From the NCBI GenBank assembly GCA_009760855.2, contig WPIO01000011.1:3132001-3196000 (forward strand): a stretch of 64,000 nucleotides of DNA. Reading direction: 5' to 3'. The translations under genes were made by a program, and so were the position numbers. Under the pieces are notes generated by a model that had not been told where the DNA came from, did not search any database, and saw only the letters and a list, made by a program, of their open reading frames with translations. Source of the DNA: Cristatella mucedo (Eukaryota > Bryozoa > Phylactolaemata > Cristatellidae). Shown here piece after piece: positions 45,715 through 58,107 of this stretch; the stretch's first letter is position 1; each line of letters starts with the position of its first letter.

Positions 45715-46520
45715 GACACTAAATAGATGCTGGTTTAGTTTCTTTTTACATGTGGATAAGTCAGGAGATGTCGTGACGCAAGTCGGGAGTGAGTTCCAGA
45801 CTTTGGTACTTTGGGAGCATACAAACTAAAGGCACGACCTCAAAAGGATTTCAGGTTTGAACGAGGTATAGGTAAACAATTAGATTTCAAAAAGTGAGTG
45901 GTACGACGCTTATCCAGGTGGGCCAATAGATCTGGTAGGTAGGCTGGAGCCAAAGAACGAAGGGACCTAAAAGTGTGAAAAAACTTTTAAGTCGATGCAT
46001 TGCTTGACTGGGAGCCAGTGCAGGTCGGCAAGAAGTGGTGAGATGTGGCAATTGCAACGCTCACGACAGACAAGCCTAGCTGCAGAGTTTTGCACCAGCC
46101 GTAAGCGCCTGAGTGCACTGACTGGTAGACCAGCAAGCAGTGAGTTACAGAAGTCAAGGCGGGATGTCACAGATGCATGGACCAATATAGATTTAGTATC
46201 CCTGTCTAAACAAGCCTGAATTTTAGCAATGTTATGTCACTGAAAGTAGGCAGACTTGACTGTGGACCTGATATGCTCGTCTAATAAAAGGTCACTTTGG
46301 AACATGACATCTAGATTTCATGTAGATTCAACAGCAGATATGCTGGCAGAGCCGATTTTGAGCGCTAGGTTTTCCAATTTATGAATCACGCTTGGTTTGC
46401 CCATAAAGATAAGCGGTTTTATCATAATTTAATTTTAAGAAAGTTTTCTGCCATCCATGAGTGGATGTCATCAATACACGCAGCAAGGGAGTTGAGAGAA
46501 TTCGACGGGAAAAACGACGT
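45715..46520 (-). mobile_element. LINE-A coding fragment
   Basis: Reverse copy from the TTTAAAAAGAA-equivalent coding end (GTGGATAAGTCAGGAGATGT) back to the SLAACIDDIHSWM segment at about 46450-46500. The minus-strand frame at 45967-46185 reads TSRLDFCNSLLAGLPVSALR and RLVCRERCNCHISPLLADLH. No 3' tail; 5'-truncated. Confidence 0.82.
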
Positions 46521-47009
46521 TGCAATGGTCAGATTTTCCATTTACTCCAAAGCTTTACAAGCCAATAACGGACGTACTTTCTACCAAATACTTACAAGTT
46601 GTATGAAATAACTGATTGGTCGGCACCTTGGATCTCCGAGACTCCCCGTTCTTATTTTAGCTGGGCTGTAGACAGGATATAGTACTATTGATTGGCCGTT
46701 CTCGAAGTAGAGTCGACGATTTTTTTAATAATCGGTCGTCAAAAGTAGTCCGTGATGGCATTACTTGGCGAGGGCTTTTAGGCAGCTTATTGAAGACGAA
46801 CTCTCACTTTAGCTGCACATCTATGCCAGGTAGCGAGAGGACAAGCGACGAGGAATGATGAGGCTGAGAGCCGTGGGGATTTTCGCTGGCCGCGATTCGC
46901 TTCCCTTAGTGACCTGCTGGCTGCAGCGCTCTTCAGCAGGCTAAGCACTCCTCAACTGCTAGTTCCTCTAGCCATTTCGCAATCGCAGCTTATCGAGAAC
47001 CCTTTAGCC

Positions 47010-47103
47010 ACACACACGCAAGCACGCATATAAACATTCAAACAAACACACATACGCACACAAACACACACACAAACAAACCCACGAATAGACACACGCG
47101 AAA

Positions 47104-47134
<31 letters not shown>

Positions 47135-47290
47135 ACACACACAAACATACACACGCCCACACATAAACAAACACACACACACACACATGTACACGCACAC
47201 ACATAAATAAACACACACAACAGACACACACATATAAACACACACACACACAAACACGCACACGTACACATACGCGCACACACATACACC
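47010..47290. repeat. Degenerate (CA)n tract
   Basis: CA-rich repeats with frequent CAAA and CATA interruptions; the purest part is at about 47105-47135. Open frames of Cys-Val type on the minus strand are artefacts. Confidence 0.92.
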
Positions 47291-47559
47291 AAGAGGCTCG
47301 GAGCGCGACGTGCATGCCCCCTAGCTTCTCATTTCGCCTCTGCTCAGGTCGTGTCGTAACTTCCAGGGGAAACAGAGGATCCTGAAGCGGCGCGAATGAA
47401 GAGCAGCCAACTGAGGAGGCGTTCGGCTTTTCGCCTAGCTCAGATTAAAGATATTGGCCGACGTCCGGTGCCGATCATCTGCAAGGCGAGCGTTCAGTTC
47501 ATTAGTCCCTGCTGCTGATTCCGCTGGCTCGAATGACAGCTAGCTTGGCGTCGCGCAGC

Positions 47560-48130
47560 AGAACATTAATGCCTCATTCCATATGCCCGAATCACTGCGA
47601 CGACAAGTTCTTATTAAATGATGAAAAGTAAAGGTCTAAGAACAGATCTCTGCAGAACTCCGGAAGTGTCCGGTCAGCTGGATGACACTTGACAGCCACA
47701 AGACACGGACCGGCGATGATTAGAAATAAACGATTCAAACCACTTCATCAGCCTTATCAGCCGAACTTTTCTCAATCGATCGAATAGGATCAATATTGCG
47801 ATCGATATTGTCAAATGCTCCGGATTACTCGAGCCGGATGGAGCCAGAGGAGTTACCATCATCTACCGTCAAAATGTCGACGGTCATTTGTCGGCGAGGG
47901 GCTTCAGTGGAATCGTGTTGCTTGCATCCCGACTGCAATCTTTCTGCTAAATCATTCTTGTCAATATGCTCCACAAGCTTCCCAGAGACACAATTTTCGA
48001 GGATCTTGGACTAAAATTAAGAAAGGTGACTGTGCGATAGTTTGCAAGGACCTCAGAATTTACCTCGGGCTTTTAAAATACTGATTGAACGATCGCCGAT
48101 TTGAATCCCTTCGGAAAACTTCCAGAGAGA
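47560..48130 (-). mobile_element. Reverse-transcriptase fragment of a third LINE (LINE-C)
   Basis: On the minus strand, reading across frames, SFPEGFKSAIVQSVF and EVLANYRTVTFLNF (about 48105-48000) correspond to the start of a non-LTR RT domain. QSGCKQ-type sequence follows (about 47940-47915). Then LFDRLRKVRLIRLMKWFESF and ISNHRRSVSCGCQVSSS (about 47790-47680) match the motif A to motif B interval, followed by a broken [14 protein letters not shown] equivalent near 47650. It is clearly different from LINE-A; closeness to LINE-B is uncertain. Confidence 0.65.
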
Positions 48131-48424
48131 CGTTAGAATGTGCCGAGTTATGACTTTGCTTATTTCATCCACTATTAAAGATCGAAGAGATGATGATATA
48201 GGCTATGCGGGTAAGAAGCTCTTTTACTGGTGTTATCCACGGAACCATTTTATGAAAGTCGACACAAGAGCAGGAGACCTTGAGAGAAAAGTCCACCATA
48301 CTCCCTGCAAAGTAAATCAAAGGTCGACAGATCAAACAGCCTTTAGCCGTTTTTCTCGAAGACGTTGGAACGAGTATCATTAGATAATTTGAACCCTCTT
48401 GCCCAAACTTCAATCCTAGCAAGT

Positions 48425-50420
48425 TATTTCATGTCAGATTTGGGGCAATCAACTCCATAAGTTAGCACTACTTCGACTGCATAACGACCTTCTCAGGAAT
48501 GTTGACCTGGGTAGATTATCTCGGCTCGTTCTGCTGGTACTCAAGCAGCTTTTGTTACCTTTGATCACTTGTATCCTTCTTCCGAGCACCTACCTGCCTT
48601 CTTGCTTTTAATCGTTTAGGTCCTATCCCTGCGCGATATTTCAGAGAGCATGTGTCAATGGCCAAAGTTTGTTTCGTAAGCATTTGAAGTATGCTGTCCC
48701 AGAAGGGATATTATTTGGCTATTTTCTTTTCACCATTTTAACTCGTCGTCTTGCCCATGTAATAAGATTCGCCTCACACACATTCTAGGCTTTCTTTTCT
48801 GTGCTGGCAGCTAACACGCAGCTGTACTTGAGCTTTGACCTCCTCCTCTTTGACCTCCATCTCTACCTTCCAGCACCTCACACTCACTTTTCTCGGCTCT
48901 CTAGCAGGCCTACTACTAACGCTCCCACGTTCGATGCCAAAAACTTTCTTGAATTCAATAACGATAAAGCCGGCTTGGTAATTATGAGAGAGCCAAGCGC
49001 TACACGGAAACTGGAAAGCCTAGCCCTTCAAATTGGCTCGACCGGCATACCTACATACCATATCCGGCATACCTACCGTCGTCCCCAACGTCTGCAACGT
49101 GGAAGCTGCTGCGCTTCTAAAGGGAGCGACTCCTTGTAGTTTGAGTATGCCAAACCACACTCCTCTCTAGAGGAGCGAAGGCAGCTCCGCAGTCAAGTCT
49201 GCTCCTGCTGTTTCTTGTTGCTGCTTGAATAGCACATCGGAGCATCTCAGCCAAGCGACTCTATGCAGTCACGACATCCGGACTAGACTTGTCTCGACTC
49301 AGTGCTAGCAGAGCTTCCTACCAGGGCATTAGTATGCTTGCAGATAGTCCGAAACTCTGCGGCTCGGCTTGTCTGTCGCAAGAGTCGCAACAGTCGCATT
49401 TGAAAACTTCTCACAAATCAGCACAGCATCAAGCATCATATCGAGTTCTCAAGGACTTCGAGTCACTCGACTTAAAGTCCCTTCATTTTCCTTCTCCGGC
49501 CTACCTAATCGAAATGCAATGTAATGTAATGTATCTCCGTCAGTGACTCAACAAAGTCATAAAGACCACGTGGGTGTTACGCAGGAGAGTTTTGCATAGC
49601 GCACTCACAGCCTGAGCGGCTTTCGGTACGCATTCGGTAGCCAACAGACTTCGTCTCACGAAACAGAGAGAAAGTTGGAAGCATAGCAGAGTTAGGAGAG
49701 CAGTTGAGGTAGTGAGTAGCATGGAGGTAGCAGTTCAGGACCGCTGAAAAAGATGTGCCATAGTCGGCAGTTGCAGAGTAGATGTCGTTGTGTAAGAATT
49801 GTGGAAGCGAGTCCTACAGTCTAGGACCTGCAGAGCTAAAGGTTCTATCGCCAACGGTCTTTAAGCGGAGGAATGGGACAGCTAATCTATTGTCCACACA
49901 GGACCTGAGGGCGCGAACAGGCTGAAACTGATGCAGCAGTTCAGCTAGGTACGAAGGAGCCAAGCCGTGGCGGGCCTTGTGGGTCAGCGTAAGAACTTTG
50001 CTCTGTATCCTTTGCTCAACCGGCAACCATCCTAGCTCTTTCAGCAGAGGTGACAAGTGCTCAAACCGCTGGGACTTGAAGACCAGCCTTGCAGCCATAT
50101 TCATAGTCCGCTGTAGTGGCATAATAGCTTTCTTTGGTAGCCCAGCCAAAAGGGAATTACCTTCTAGTCAGGCTTCGCATGGTATCGTCTGCTCTTTTGA
50201 CTCTAGTCGTTTAGCTTCGCCTCTGGCCAATCTCGAATCCCCCGGAGGCCGTACCTTCGGTTCTTCTTCACCAAAAAAGTTGGAAATCATTATTTACTGA
50301 TGTCACGATAAACACTGATATGACATTTAAAAAAAAAGCTTAAAAATGCACCTGTTCCTCTTAGAATTTGCAGAGTTCGTATGAAATACCCTGTGTGTGC
50401 TAACGGTTGCTTAAAGAGTT
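48425..50420 (+). mobile_element. Decayed LINE-A copy split by LINE-B
   Basis: The left part (48425-49514) runs from the SGFRANHSTES equivalent (GTCAGATTTGGGGCAATCAA) through RT remnants including KNFLEFNNDKAGLVIMREPS (48940-49000) to the PAYLSELL equivalent at 49495. A reverse LINE-B copy follows. The right part (50161-50420) resumes with sequence equivalent to the region after LPHQAKQRTTRFSES, then ACATTTAAAAAAAAAGC and AAAATGCACCTGTTCC. The 3' tail is not seen. Confidence 0.68.
49515..50160 (-). mobile_element. LINE-B copy inserted in LINE-A
   Basis: Reverse copy with the 3' tail GCAATGTAATGTAATGTATC. A 111-codon minus-strand frame (49814-50149) reads AGLPKKAIMPLQRTMNMAAR, LSPLLKELGWLPVEQRIQSK, THKARHGLAPSYLAELLHQF. 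A shift near 49808 separates this from the 3' part (49540-49722). It is one of the best preserved LINE-B 3' halves. Confidence 0.87.
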
Positions 50421-50468
50421 TCAATCTACTAGTAGAACTATCCGATTGACATGCTTCCTATCCAGCTT

Positions 50469-51299
<831 letters not shown>

Positions 51300-51589
51300 G
51301 CATGTAAATATTGCCTAGAAAGAGCTTTAGTTGTCTTATGATTCTATTCCAATGTATGATCAGAAGTATTATCAATGCTGGCCATTGCATATCTCTTTCG
51401 AGATGAAAGCAGAATACGTCACGCCTTGGTCTAGTTGCGAACTCTACGTCACAATGTCGAGGACGTGCAGTCTGGAGCTTACCGGGCTCCATCCCTAGCT
51501 CCCCAAATTCCCTCCATCAAACGCAATAGTCCGTCTGAAGGCTAGGGTTAAGTAAATGCACGGACGTCGTCTGTGTCTAGCCCAGTGCT

Positions 51590-52075
51590 AATGTAACGTA
51601 ATATATCTCCATCTGTGACTCCACAAAGACTGTGTGGGTGTTACGCAGGAGAGTTTTGTATAGCCCACTCGAACCATTAGCGGCTTTCAGTACGCGAGTG
51701 GGAAGCATAGCAGAGTCAGGAGAGCAGTTCCGCTGGAAAGGATGAGCTATAGTCGACAGCAAGAGAGTAGTTGTCGTTGCATAAGGATCGTTCAAGCAAG
51801 TTCCGCAGTCTAGGACCTGCAAAGCTAAAGCTTCTGTAGCCAACGGTCTTTAAGCAGAGCAATGGGGCAGCTAATTTCTTTTCCACACAGGACCTGAGGG
51901 CACGATGAGGAGGCTGAAACTGGTGCAGCAGTTTAGCTAGGTACAGAGGAGCCAAGCCGTGGCTCAGGACCTTGTGGGTCAGCGTAAGAACTTTGCTCTG
52001 CATCCGTTTATCACTGGCAGCAATCCTAGCTCTTTTACCAAAGGAGACACGCGGTCAAACCTCCGGGACTTGATG
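51590..52075 (-). mobile_element. LINE-B copy
   Basis: Reverse copy with tail TAATGTAACGTAATATATCT. The minus-strand frame 51716-52003 reads MQSKVLTLTHKVLSHGLAPL, LRSCVEKKLAAPLLCLKTVG, SFSFAGPRLRNLLE. 5'-truncated near the SPLLKELG segment at 52075, directly before a SINE-B copy. Confidence 0.83.
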
Positions 52076-52090
52076 ATGATGGGACACGGT

Positions 52091-52266
52091 GAGCCGTGAT
52101 GGCACGCATTAGGTAAGGCGGTTGCTTCTCACGACCTCGATCCCGATGTCGTGGGTTCGAACCCTGCGGTGGGTGATCCTTTATCGCCACTGCAAGCGGT
52201 GGTGATAGCCGCAAAGACTCTTCTGTCGCTACATAAAAGAGGCTGTTAAATCAGCTAGTATTTATC
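52091..52266 (+). mobile_element. SINE-B copy (fullest)
   Basis: GAGCCGTGATGGCACGCATT head, GGTAAGGCGGTTGCTTCTCA, B box GTGGGTTCGAACCCTGC, hairpin 52183-52206 with arms ATCGCCACTG and CGGTGGTGAT, then AGACTCTTCTGTCGCTAC and the tail AGAGGCTGTTAAATCAGCTA followed by GTATTTATC. Confidence 0.87.
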
Positions 52267-52499
52267 TATTCGCATTTTGCATTGGGCTACGGCAAGGTGT
52301 GCTAAGCTGCTAAGTGCCGCCTTTAGTCTCACAGCCGCCTACCGTCCTCAAGAGAACAGTCTGCAAGGCCACCACCACCACACGAAGCCTAAAGAAAATG
52401 CCAATTGTAACTGGGGCTCTGCAGCACTGCAGCACTGAGTCACAGCCGCAGTAGTAAGGAGCTCGAGATCAAGCGAGTTCTAGCGGCCTCGATGTTAAC

Positions 52500-53350
52500 G
52501 AGCAGCAGCAGAGCTCCTCCGAGGAGTCCCTAAAGTGCGGGATGCCCATGGGCTCTGTGCCTGGTCGACTTCTTTTCACAATTTTGCTCTCCCTCTTGCC
52601 GAAGTAATCGAAAAACATGATTGAGGCTTATATTTCTACAAAGATGACACGCAGCTGTACCTTCGTTTCAATCCATCCCTGCCTTCCGAGACTTCAAAAT
52701 CTCAATTATTTTGCTATGCTGCAAAAATTCGGGTACGCTTAGAGGGATACCACACCTAAGTTGGCCCATGGTTTGTGGCATTCCGTGTTGACCTCTGTAA
52801 CTCACAAATTTCAGGTCTTCGCTCCTATGCAATAAGACGATTAGAGTTGGTTCTAAACTCTTCAGCTAGGTTTGTCTCTCGTGGACGTCGCAGTTGCTGC
52901 ATCAACTCACCGACCTGCTCTGGCTCCCCATAAACCAACGTATCAACTTCAACGTTTTGTCGCGGTCTTTTCGGTACCTTCACGCTCCTGCTCCAGCCTA
53001 CCTATCCAAATTACTTCTCAGACTTGGCCAAGTACCACCTGCTCTTCCGACTCCAGCTCATTTAGCTGTGCATCGAAATAACCTCAAATCCTGTAGCAAC
53101 CGTGCCTTAAGGAGATCTTATGCATGCATCTACTCATTAACCAAAGCACGGAACTCAATTTAGACAGACGTCACGACATCCCCTGACTCGACATTCTCAC
53201 AGAATTTATGGGTAGGTGTGAATTACTCTTCATTTACTTATGCGTGCTGATGCTGTGCAAGTGCAGCAACCGTATAGACAACTTTCCTTTTCGGCATATG
53301 TGAAGTATCTAGTCCTAAGAGGGCGCTATAAAGATGCATTATTATTATTT
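52500..53350 (+). mobile_element. Decayed LINE-A copy with internal deletion
   Basis: Starts with the SSEESLKCGMPMGSVPG equivalent (52506-52565) and a CTACAAAGATGACACGCAGC YADD-box remnant. It lacks the central RT thumb, continues through LDLLWLPINQRINFNVLSRS (about 52912-52965) and TKARNSI, and ends with GAAGTATCTAGTCCTAAGAG and GGCGCTATAAAGATGCATTA plus (ATT)n at about 53350. Confidence 0.75.
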
Positions 53351-53430
53351 AAGACCTTCTTGGGGTTACTCTGCACTTCCTTTTGCAAGCATATTAGAAG
53401 CCATGAGGGCTCGTTTGGCGCTATATAAAT

Positions 53431-53462
53431 AAGGTTGTTAAATCAGCTACTCTTTATTTCAT
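53431..53462 (+). mobile_element. Orphan tail matching the SINE-B 3' end
   Basis: AAGGTTGTTAAATCAGCTAC followed by TCTTTATTT matches the last segment of SINE-B but has no SINE-B body upstream. It may be a very short SINE-B remnant or the 3' end of an unseen LINE that mobilises SINE-B. Confidence 0.4.
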
Positions 53463-53558
53463 TTCACATTTGCCCTAAATTGGCACCATACCGACGGGTT
53501 TTGAAACAGTTGCTGAGCTCTTTGTAAGCTGGCCATTCGCTGAATCGATTAGTTAAAT

Positions 53559-53683
53559 AGCTCATTTGTATAGCTCTCAGAAGGAGCTTCACATCGATCG
53601 AGGCACTTTAAATATGCAGCTTGGGTCAAGCCCGCGACGTCAGGCGTTAAAAGCAAGCAACTTAAGCATGGGCCAAACCGTGA
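53559..53683 (-). mobile_element. SINE-A copy
   Basis: Reverse copy: CTCATTTGTATAGCTCTCAG tail, ATCGAGGCACTTTAAATATG, degenerate B box GGGTCAAGCCC, then AACTTAAGCATGGGCCAAAC. Confidence 0.7.
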
Positions 53684-55079
53684 GGCTTCGTGAGTGAAAG
53701 GGGTCGACGGGGTCGGCCTTTTCATCCTTGCAAAGTCGGCAACAAATTCGTACGTTCTGCCAAAATGTTTCTTTTTCTAAAAATTATGGAAATCAAAATT
53801 GCAATACAGCACTGAGGCTTACGAGTGCCCTCCGGTATATTAGATTGCATATGCAGGTCATAGCTTGGATGGCCTAGCTATGATTACTGGACTTGGGGTT
53901 CTTTGGGAACTAATGGCGGGGGGGGGGGACTGGCTGTTCCCTCGAGTGCTCCGCGCGTGAATGCTGCACCTTCCAGCTGTGGCAGCTACTCGCGGCTAAG
54001 AGGCATAATCCGGAAACGAGCAATCAGGCACGTGTTCGAGGCAAAGGGAACTGGTAATCTCACCCGCTATTTGCACCTGCGATCGGGCTAAGTCTCGTGC
54101 CATTTCTGCGACACCTGCTGCTGGAGTGAGGATTGGCTGGCAGTTACTCCGACCGTCAAAAGATATACGATCGCGAAATCCCAGCTCAGATTCATACTCA
54201 GCTCCTTGTAGTGCGGTCCATGTACGACCAGCAGAGATCTAATTCATTAAGCTCCGGTAAATCCGGCTGAAGCTGTTCTAGCCCTTCAAGTTAGAAGGCA
54301 GATGAATGAGAATTTACGACCCCATTTATTCAGAATCGGTCCACGCCACGCTTTCCAGATGGTATTAATGCTACTCACTGCTTCTTTTAGTAGCTCCTGA
54401 CTGACTTCGTCTCGTCGTCAAACATGCACATCCCCCCATGGTTTCCTCCAGCATTTACCACAGATTGATCGACTTCTATCCGTGGAAGTCTGACTAACCA
54501 TGCTCTTCGAATAGCAAATTAAACGGGGGCTCGCGGCACTGACCACTCTTGAACCACCTTGAAGAGGTGAGTCGGAAGGCTTGGCCATTCGACACGCTCT
54601 TCAGCCTTAAGGCGCTCATAGCAGAGTCAACGTCTGGTCACCTCGCCGGCTTAATCCGGGCTATGCCTACGCAAGCACATCTTCAGGATTCATAACGACT
54701 AATAACTGCAAACAAAAACGGGGCTTGCACAGCCGTATGCACAACACTATTCAGCAGTTATTCAAATATGCTATTCGCTGTATTTTTGAAACTTGATGCC
54801 CCTCCCGGTATTTACAGCAACTAGTAGACTAACCCCTTAAGTGTCGTCTGCTTCTTTCATTTGCATGGAAGGAAAGACAAATGCACTTAAGTTTCAGTCG
54901 CGCTCCTGTCACAAATATCAAGCTGATTCCAGCCCTTCTTGTCACGAGTAGCCCTTGGGAGACAACAGTGATACTCGGTGACTGACATCCTACTGGTCGG
55001 AGCATATCCCGCCTAAGTCGTTGGAGATCGAGTATCATATGGAAGGAAGACGTTGGAGATGGAGTAGCATCTGGAAGGA
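53684..55079. other. No feature recognised
   Basis: Moderate-GC sequence with a ten-base G run at about 53916-53926. The short open frames are unrecognised. Confidence 0.3.
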
Positions 55080-55270
55080 AGACCAGTCACCAGCAGAGTT
55101 CGACGATGGTCTCGTCCTTGGCCCTCAGCTGTTCTACATTTCTACAGAGCCTCGCGGGAAAGTAATTCAGGCCTGTGGCATTGTCATCAGCTCTAGGCCG
55201 ACGACACCCAGCTGTACGTGTTATTCAAGCCGTCAAAATCAGCTGCAGTGCGATTGACAAACTCAACGGC
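55080..55270 (+). mobile_element. LINE reverse-transcriptase fragment (LINE-B-like)
   Basis: LVLGPQLFYISTEPRGKVIQ (55111-55170) corresponds to the [20 protein letters not shown] segment of LINE-B, and GCCGACGACACCCAGCTGTA in another frame gives ADDTQLY, the catalytic box missing from the copy at 4831. Both ends decayed. Confidence 0.6.
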
Positions 55271-55406
55271 TGCCTTGCAGTCAGTCGGTCCTGGATTTCA
55301 GAAACGTGAGAGCTATTTTGTCTACGATAGCTTACTCTTAGCAGGCCCTAATTTTGGCAATCATCAAACCTCCTTGCATTTAATATCTGCAATCACGGAC
55401 ATGTCG

Positions 55407-55541
55407 CCATGTTGGTTTAGCTCAGTGCTTAAGGTGCTCGCTTCGACCAAGGTCAGGTATTTAATGACCGAAGTCGTGGGCTCGAGCGCCGTGGCATATG
55501 TGAAGTGCCTTAATAAAGATTGAGTTCTCTTCGGGCGAAAC
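55407..55541 (+). mobile_element. SINE-A copy
   Basis: TTGGTTTAGCTCAGTGCTTA is the A-box region, GTGGGCTCGAGCGCC the B box, then the tail AAGTGCCTTAATAAAGATTG and GAGTTCTCTTCGGGCG. Confidence 0.78.
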
Positions 55542-55562
55542 ACGAATTGTGCATGTGTGCAT

Positions 55563-55563
<1 letters not shown>

Positions 55564-55651
<88 letters not shown>
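55564..55651. repeat. (GT)n(GA)n compound microsatellite
   Basis: About 24 GT units followed by about 17 GA units. Confidence 0.97.
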
Positions 55652-55656
<5 letters not shown>

Positions 55657-56099
55657 ACTTATGCGACCGAAATCAAAACTGAGCTCTTTCAGTGGTTTAC
55701 AAGCACAGCCGAACTTACATTTAAGATTTCACGTTTATCCGTCAATTATTGGTCTACTTATGGCATTTATAAGGCTCATAGCTGAACTCTAAATGGAGCA
55801 GTTTTAATGTCACAAGCATGTAATTCAACAAGCTGCAAAAATGTACCTCGATGTATCAAGGTTCAACAAGTTGGAACAACGGTCATCTACGATAAAGTGA
55901 TCGGATTTTCTATTTGCAGATATTTTGCTTCTGGTTTACTTTCAGGTTAGACATGGTTTGCCTAATCGTTTGCTAATGTTGTCTTTTATGTGGAAATCGT
56001 CATAACTTCACATCTCATTTCTAACATGTTTGTCTTACGAAAGAAACCACAAACGATTACTCGATTGTTGGGCCAATGCTCTGATTATTTTCTTGACAT

Positions 56100-56188
56100 T
56101 TAGAATAAACATAATGCACTTGATAAAGCGCCCTCAGAGAACTCAATCTCTCTCTAAGCGCTTTACATTTGCTGCAAAGGGAATTTAC
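56100..56188 (-). mobile_element. LINE-A 3' end fragment
   Basis: ATAATGCACTTGATAAAGCG, CCCTCAGAGAACTCAATCTC and GCGCTTTACATTTGCTGCAA, a close reverse match to 9785-9840, then unique sequence. Only the 3' end was inserted. Confidence 0.82.
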
Positions 56189-57040
56189 CCCTAGATGTGC
56201 GAATGACAGTGCTGCCGGCAAGAGAGAACCCATTGAGCACGATTGGCAAGCTTCATTTACTTCAGTTGCAATCACTAGTGTTAACCTGCTTACAGGTATA
56301 CTCATGACCTCTGACTGATGACCTCCGACGACTTACTGGCAGCTCTTCTCTCGTGCAACTTCTGCCATCAGGAAATCTAGCTCGTTGAAAAGCAGCCGGT
56401 AAGAGAAACCGGTAGTTCAATATCTTAGGTGCAACGGCACACAGCACTAGTTCTTTTCAGTCACGGCATGAGGCCACGTCACCCATTCGAGACGTGACAC
56501 ACCTGGTACACTCGAGAGGTTTGCTGCAGCTCATGAGACGAATGTAGTCACTCTTCAGGTTGCTCCAGAAATATTTATCCACAGATATCTGCAAAGTTGA
56601 GTTGCCACGTAAGCAAACGTGCTGACAGCAGCCATCCACAGGCATCACATGCAGCCGATGCCGTTGCAGCAGATGAGCTTCAGCAGACCTAGAGGTCAAC
56701 GGCAGAGGTCACCAACCTACTCGAACGCAAAGCCGGGCCGATATATAGGGTGCATGCTGCTGCTAGTTTGAGATGGGAAGGACAGAATTTAGCAAGCAGT
56801 GGGGGACGTTGCTTCTTACATCAATTGCTGAACTTCTGACGAGCCCCGGGTGCTTGCAGAAGTTTCGCAGCTTCTTGCCAAGCTGTGCAGGGGTGTTGTA
56901 CAAGCATTCTCCTGAAAAGACGTATGTACTAAGGCTGCCACAGACGAATCCACCATGAACCTAAGTAGCTTACCACCTTTCTCCTTGCTGCCATTATTAC
57001 CCAGCAAATCTCCCTTAACTTTATTACCCAACAACTCAAC
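56189..57040. other. No feature recognised
   Basis: Moderate-GC sequence; the short open frames are not recognisable. Confidence 0.3.
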
Positions 57041-57262
57041 CCGACAACTACTCTCCTGCTGCCGACTATGGCTCATCATTTCCAGCGGTCCTGAGATGCT
57101 ACTTCCATGCTACTCACTACCTCAACTGCTCTCCTGACTCTGCTAAGCTTCTCACTTTCTCTTTGCTTCGTGAGATGAAGTCTGTTGGCTACCGAACGAG
57201 TACTGAAAGCCGCTTAGGCTGTGAATCTGCTATACAAAACTCTCCTGCATAACACCTACATA
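57041..57262 (+). mobile_element. LINE-B 3' fragment
   Basis: Parallel to 5780-5995: ACAACTACTCTCCTGCTGCC, CATTTCCAGCGGTCCTGAG, TCCTGACTCTGCTAAGCTTC, AGCCGCTTAGGCTGTGAATC, AACTCTCCTGCATAACACC. It ends where a reverse LINE-A copy begins. Confidence 0.8.
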
Positions 57263-57267
57263 GAAAA

Positions 57268-57880
57268 AAGCGACCTAAAAGTGAATGACAAAACCTTGAA
57301 GTCTATGCCTTGCTTGACTGGCAGCCAGTACAGGTCGGCAAGAAGTGGTGAAATGTGGCAATTCGACGCTCACTGTCGTGACAAGCCTAGCTGCAGAGTT
57401 TTGTACCAGCTGTAAGCGCCAGATTGCGCATGCCGCTTGGCCAGCAACTGGTGAGTTACAGAAGTCAAGATGGGTTTGATGTGGTATCCCTGTCTAAGCA
57501 AGCCTGAATTTTACCATTGTTAAATAGCTGAAAGTAGGCAGACTTGACTGTGGAGCTGATGCGGTCGTCTAATGAAAGGTCATTCTGGAACATGCCACCT
57601 AAATTTCGTGCCGATTCAACGGGAGGGATGCTGCCAGAGACGATTTTGAGTTAAGTTTTCCAATTCCTGAAGCACACTTGGTTTGCCCATAACCAGTAAG
57701 TTGGTTTTTATCATCATTCAATTTAAGAAAGTTTACAGTCATCCATGTTCGGATGTCATCAATACATGCAGCAGGGGAGTTGAGAAAATTCCACGTGCTG
57801 GAGGGCTGGGAGGGATGAAACCAAAGGTGCAACTGGGTGTCATCTGCATAGAAGTGAAAGCCTGCTATTAACAACGATGC
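57268..57880 (-). mobile_element. LINE-A coding fragment
   Basis: Reverse copy from FKVLSFTFRS-equivalent sequence back past the YADD box: the minus-strand frame 57599-57874 begins GFHFYADDTQLHLWFHPSQP and continues SPAACIDDIRTWMTVNFLKL. Both ends truncated; frameshifts near 57650. Confidence 0.82.
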
Positions 57881-58107
57881 TTATTGCATCTCTACGCCTC
57901 ATTTTCGTTCAAATAAAAAACCAGGACTTTCAAAACTTTAAAAGACTGTCATTGCCACGCTAAGCGGCATTCCATGACGAGGTATATTCACCTGAAAGTC
58001 TGACGAACGAATTCATCGACAGTCATAGGCTGAAGCAAGTGCAGATACGACATGGCATCGTCACTGCTAGCAACTTTTACTGACTCCTATGTTTTACTAC
58101 TGTTATT

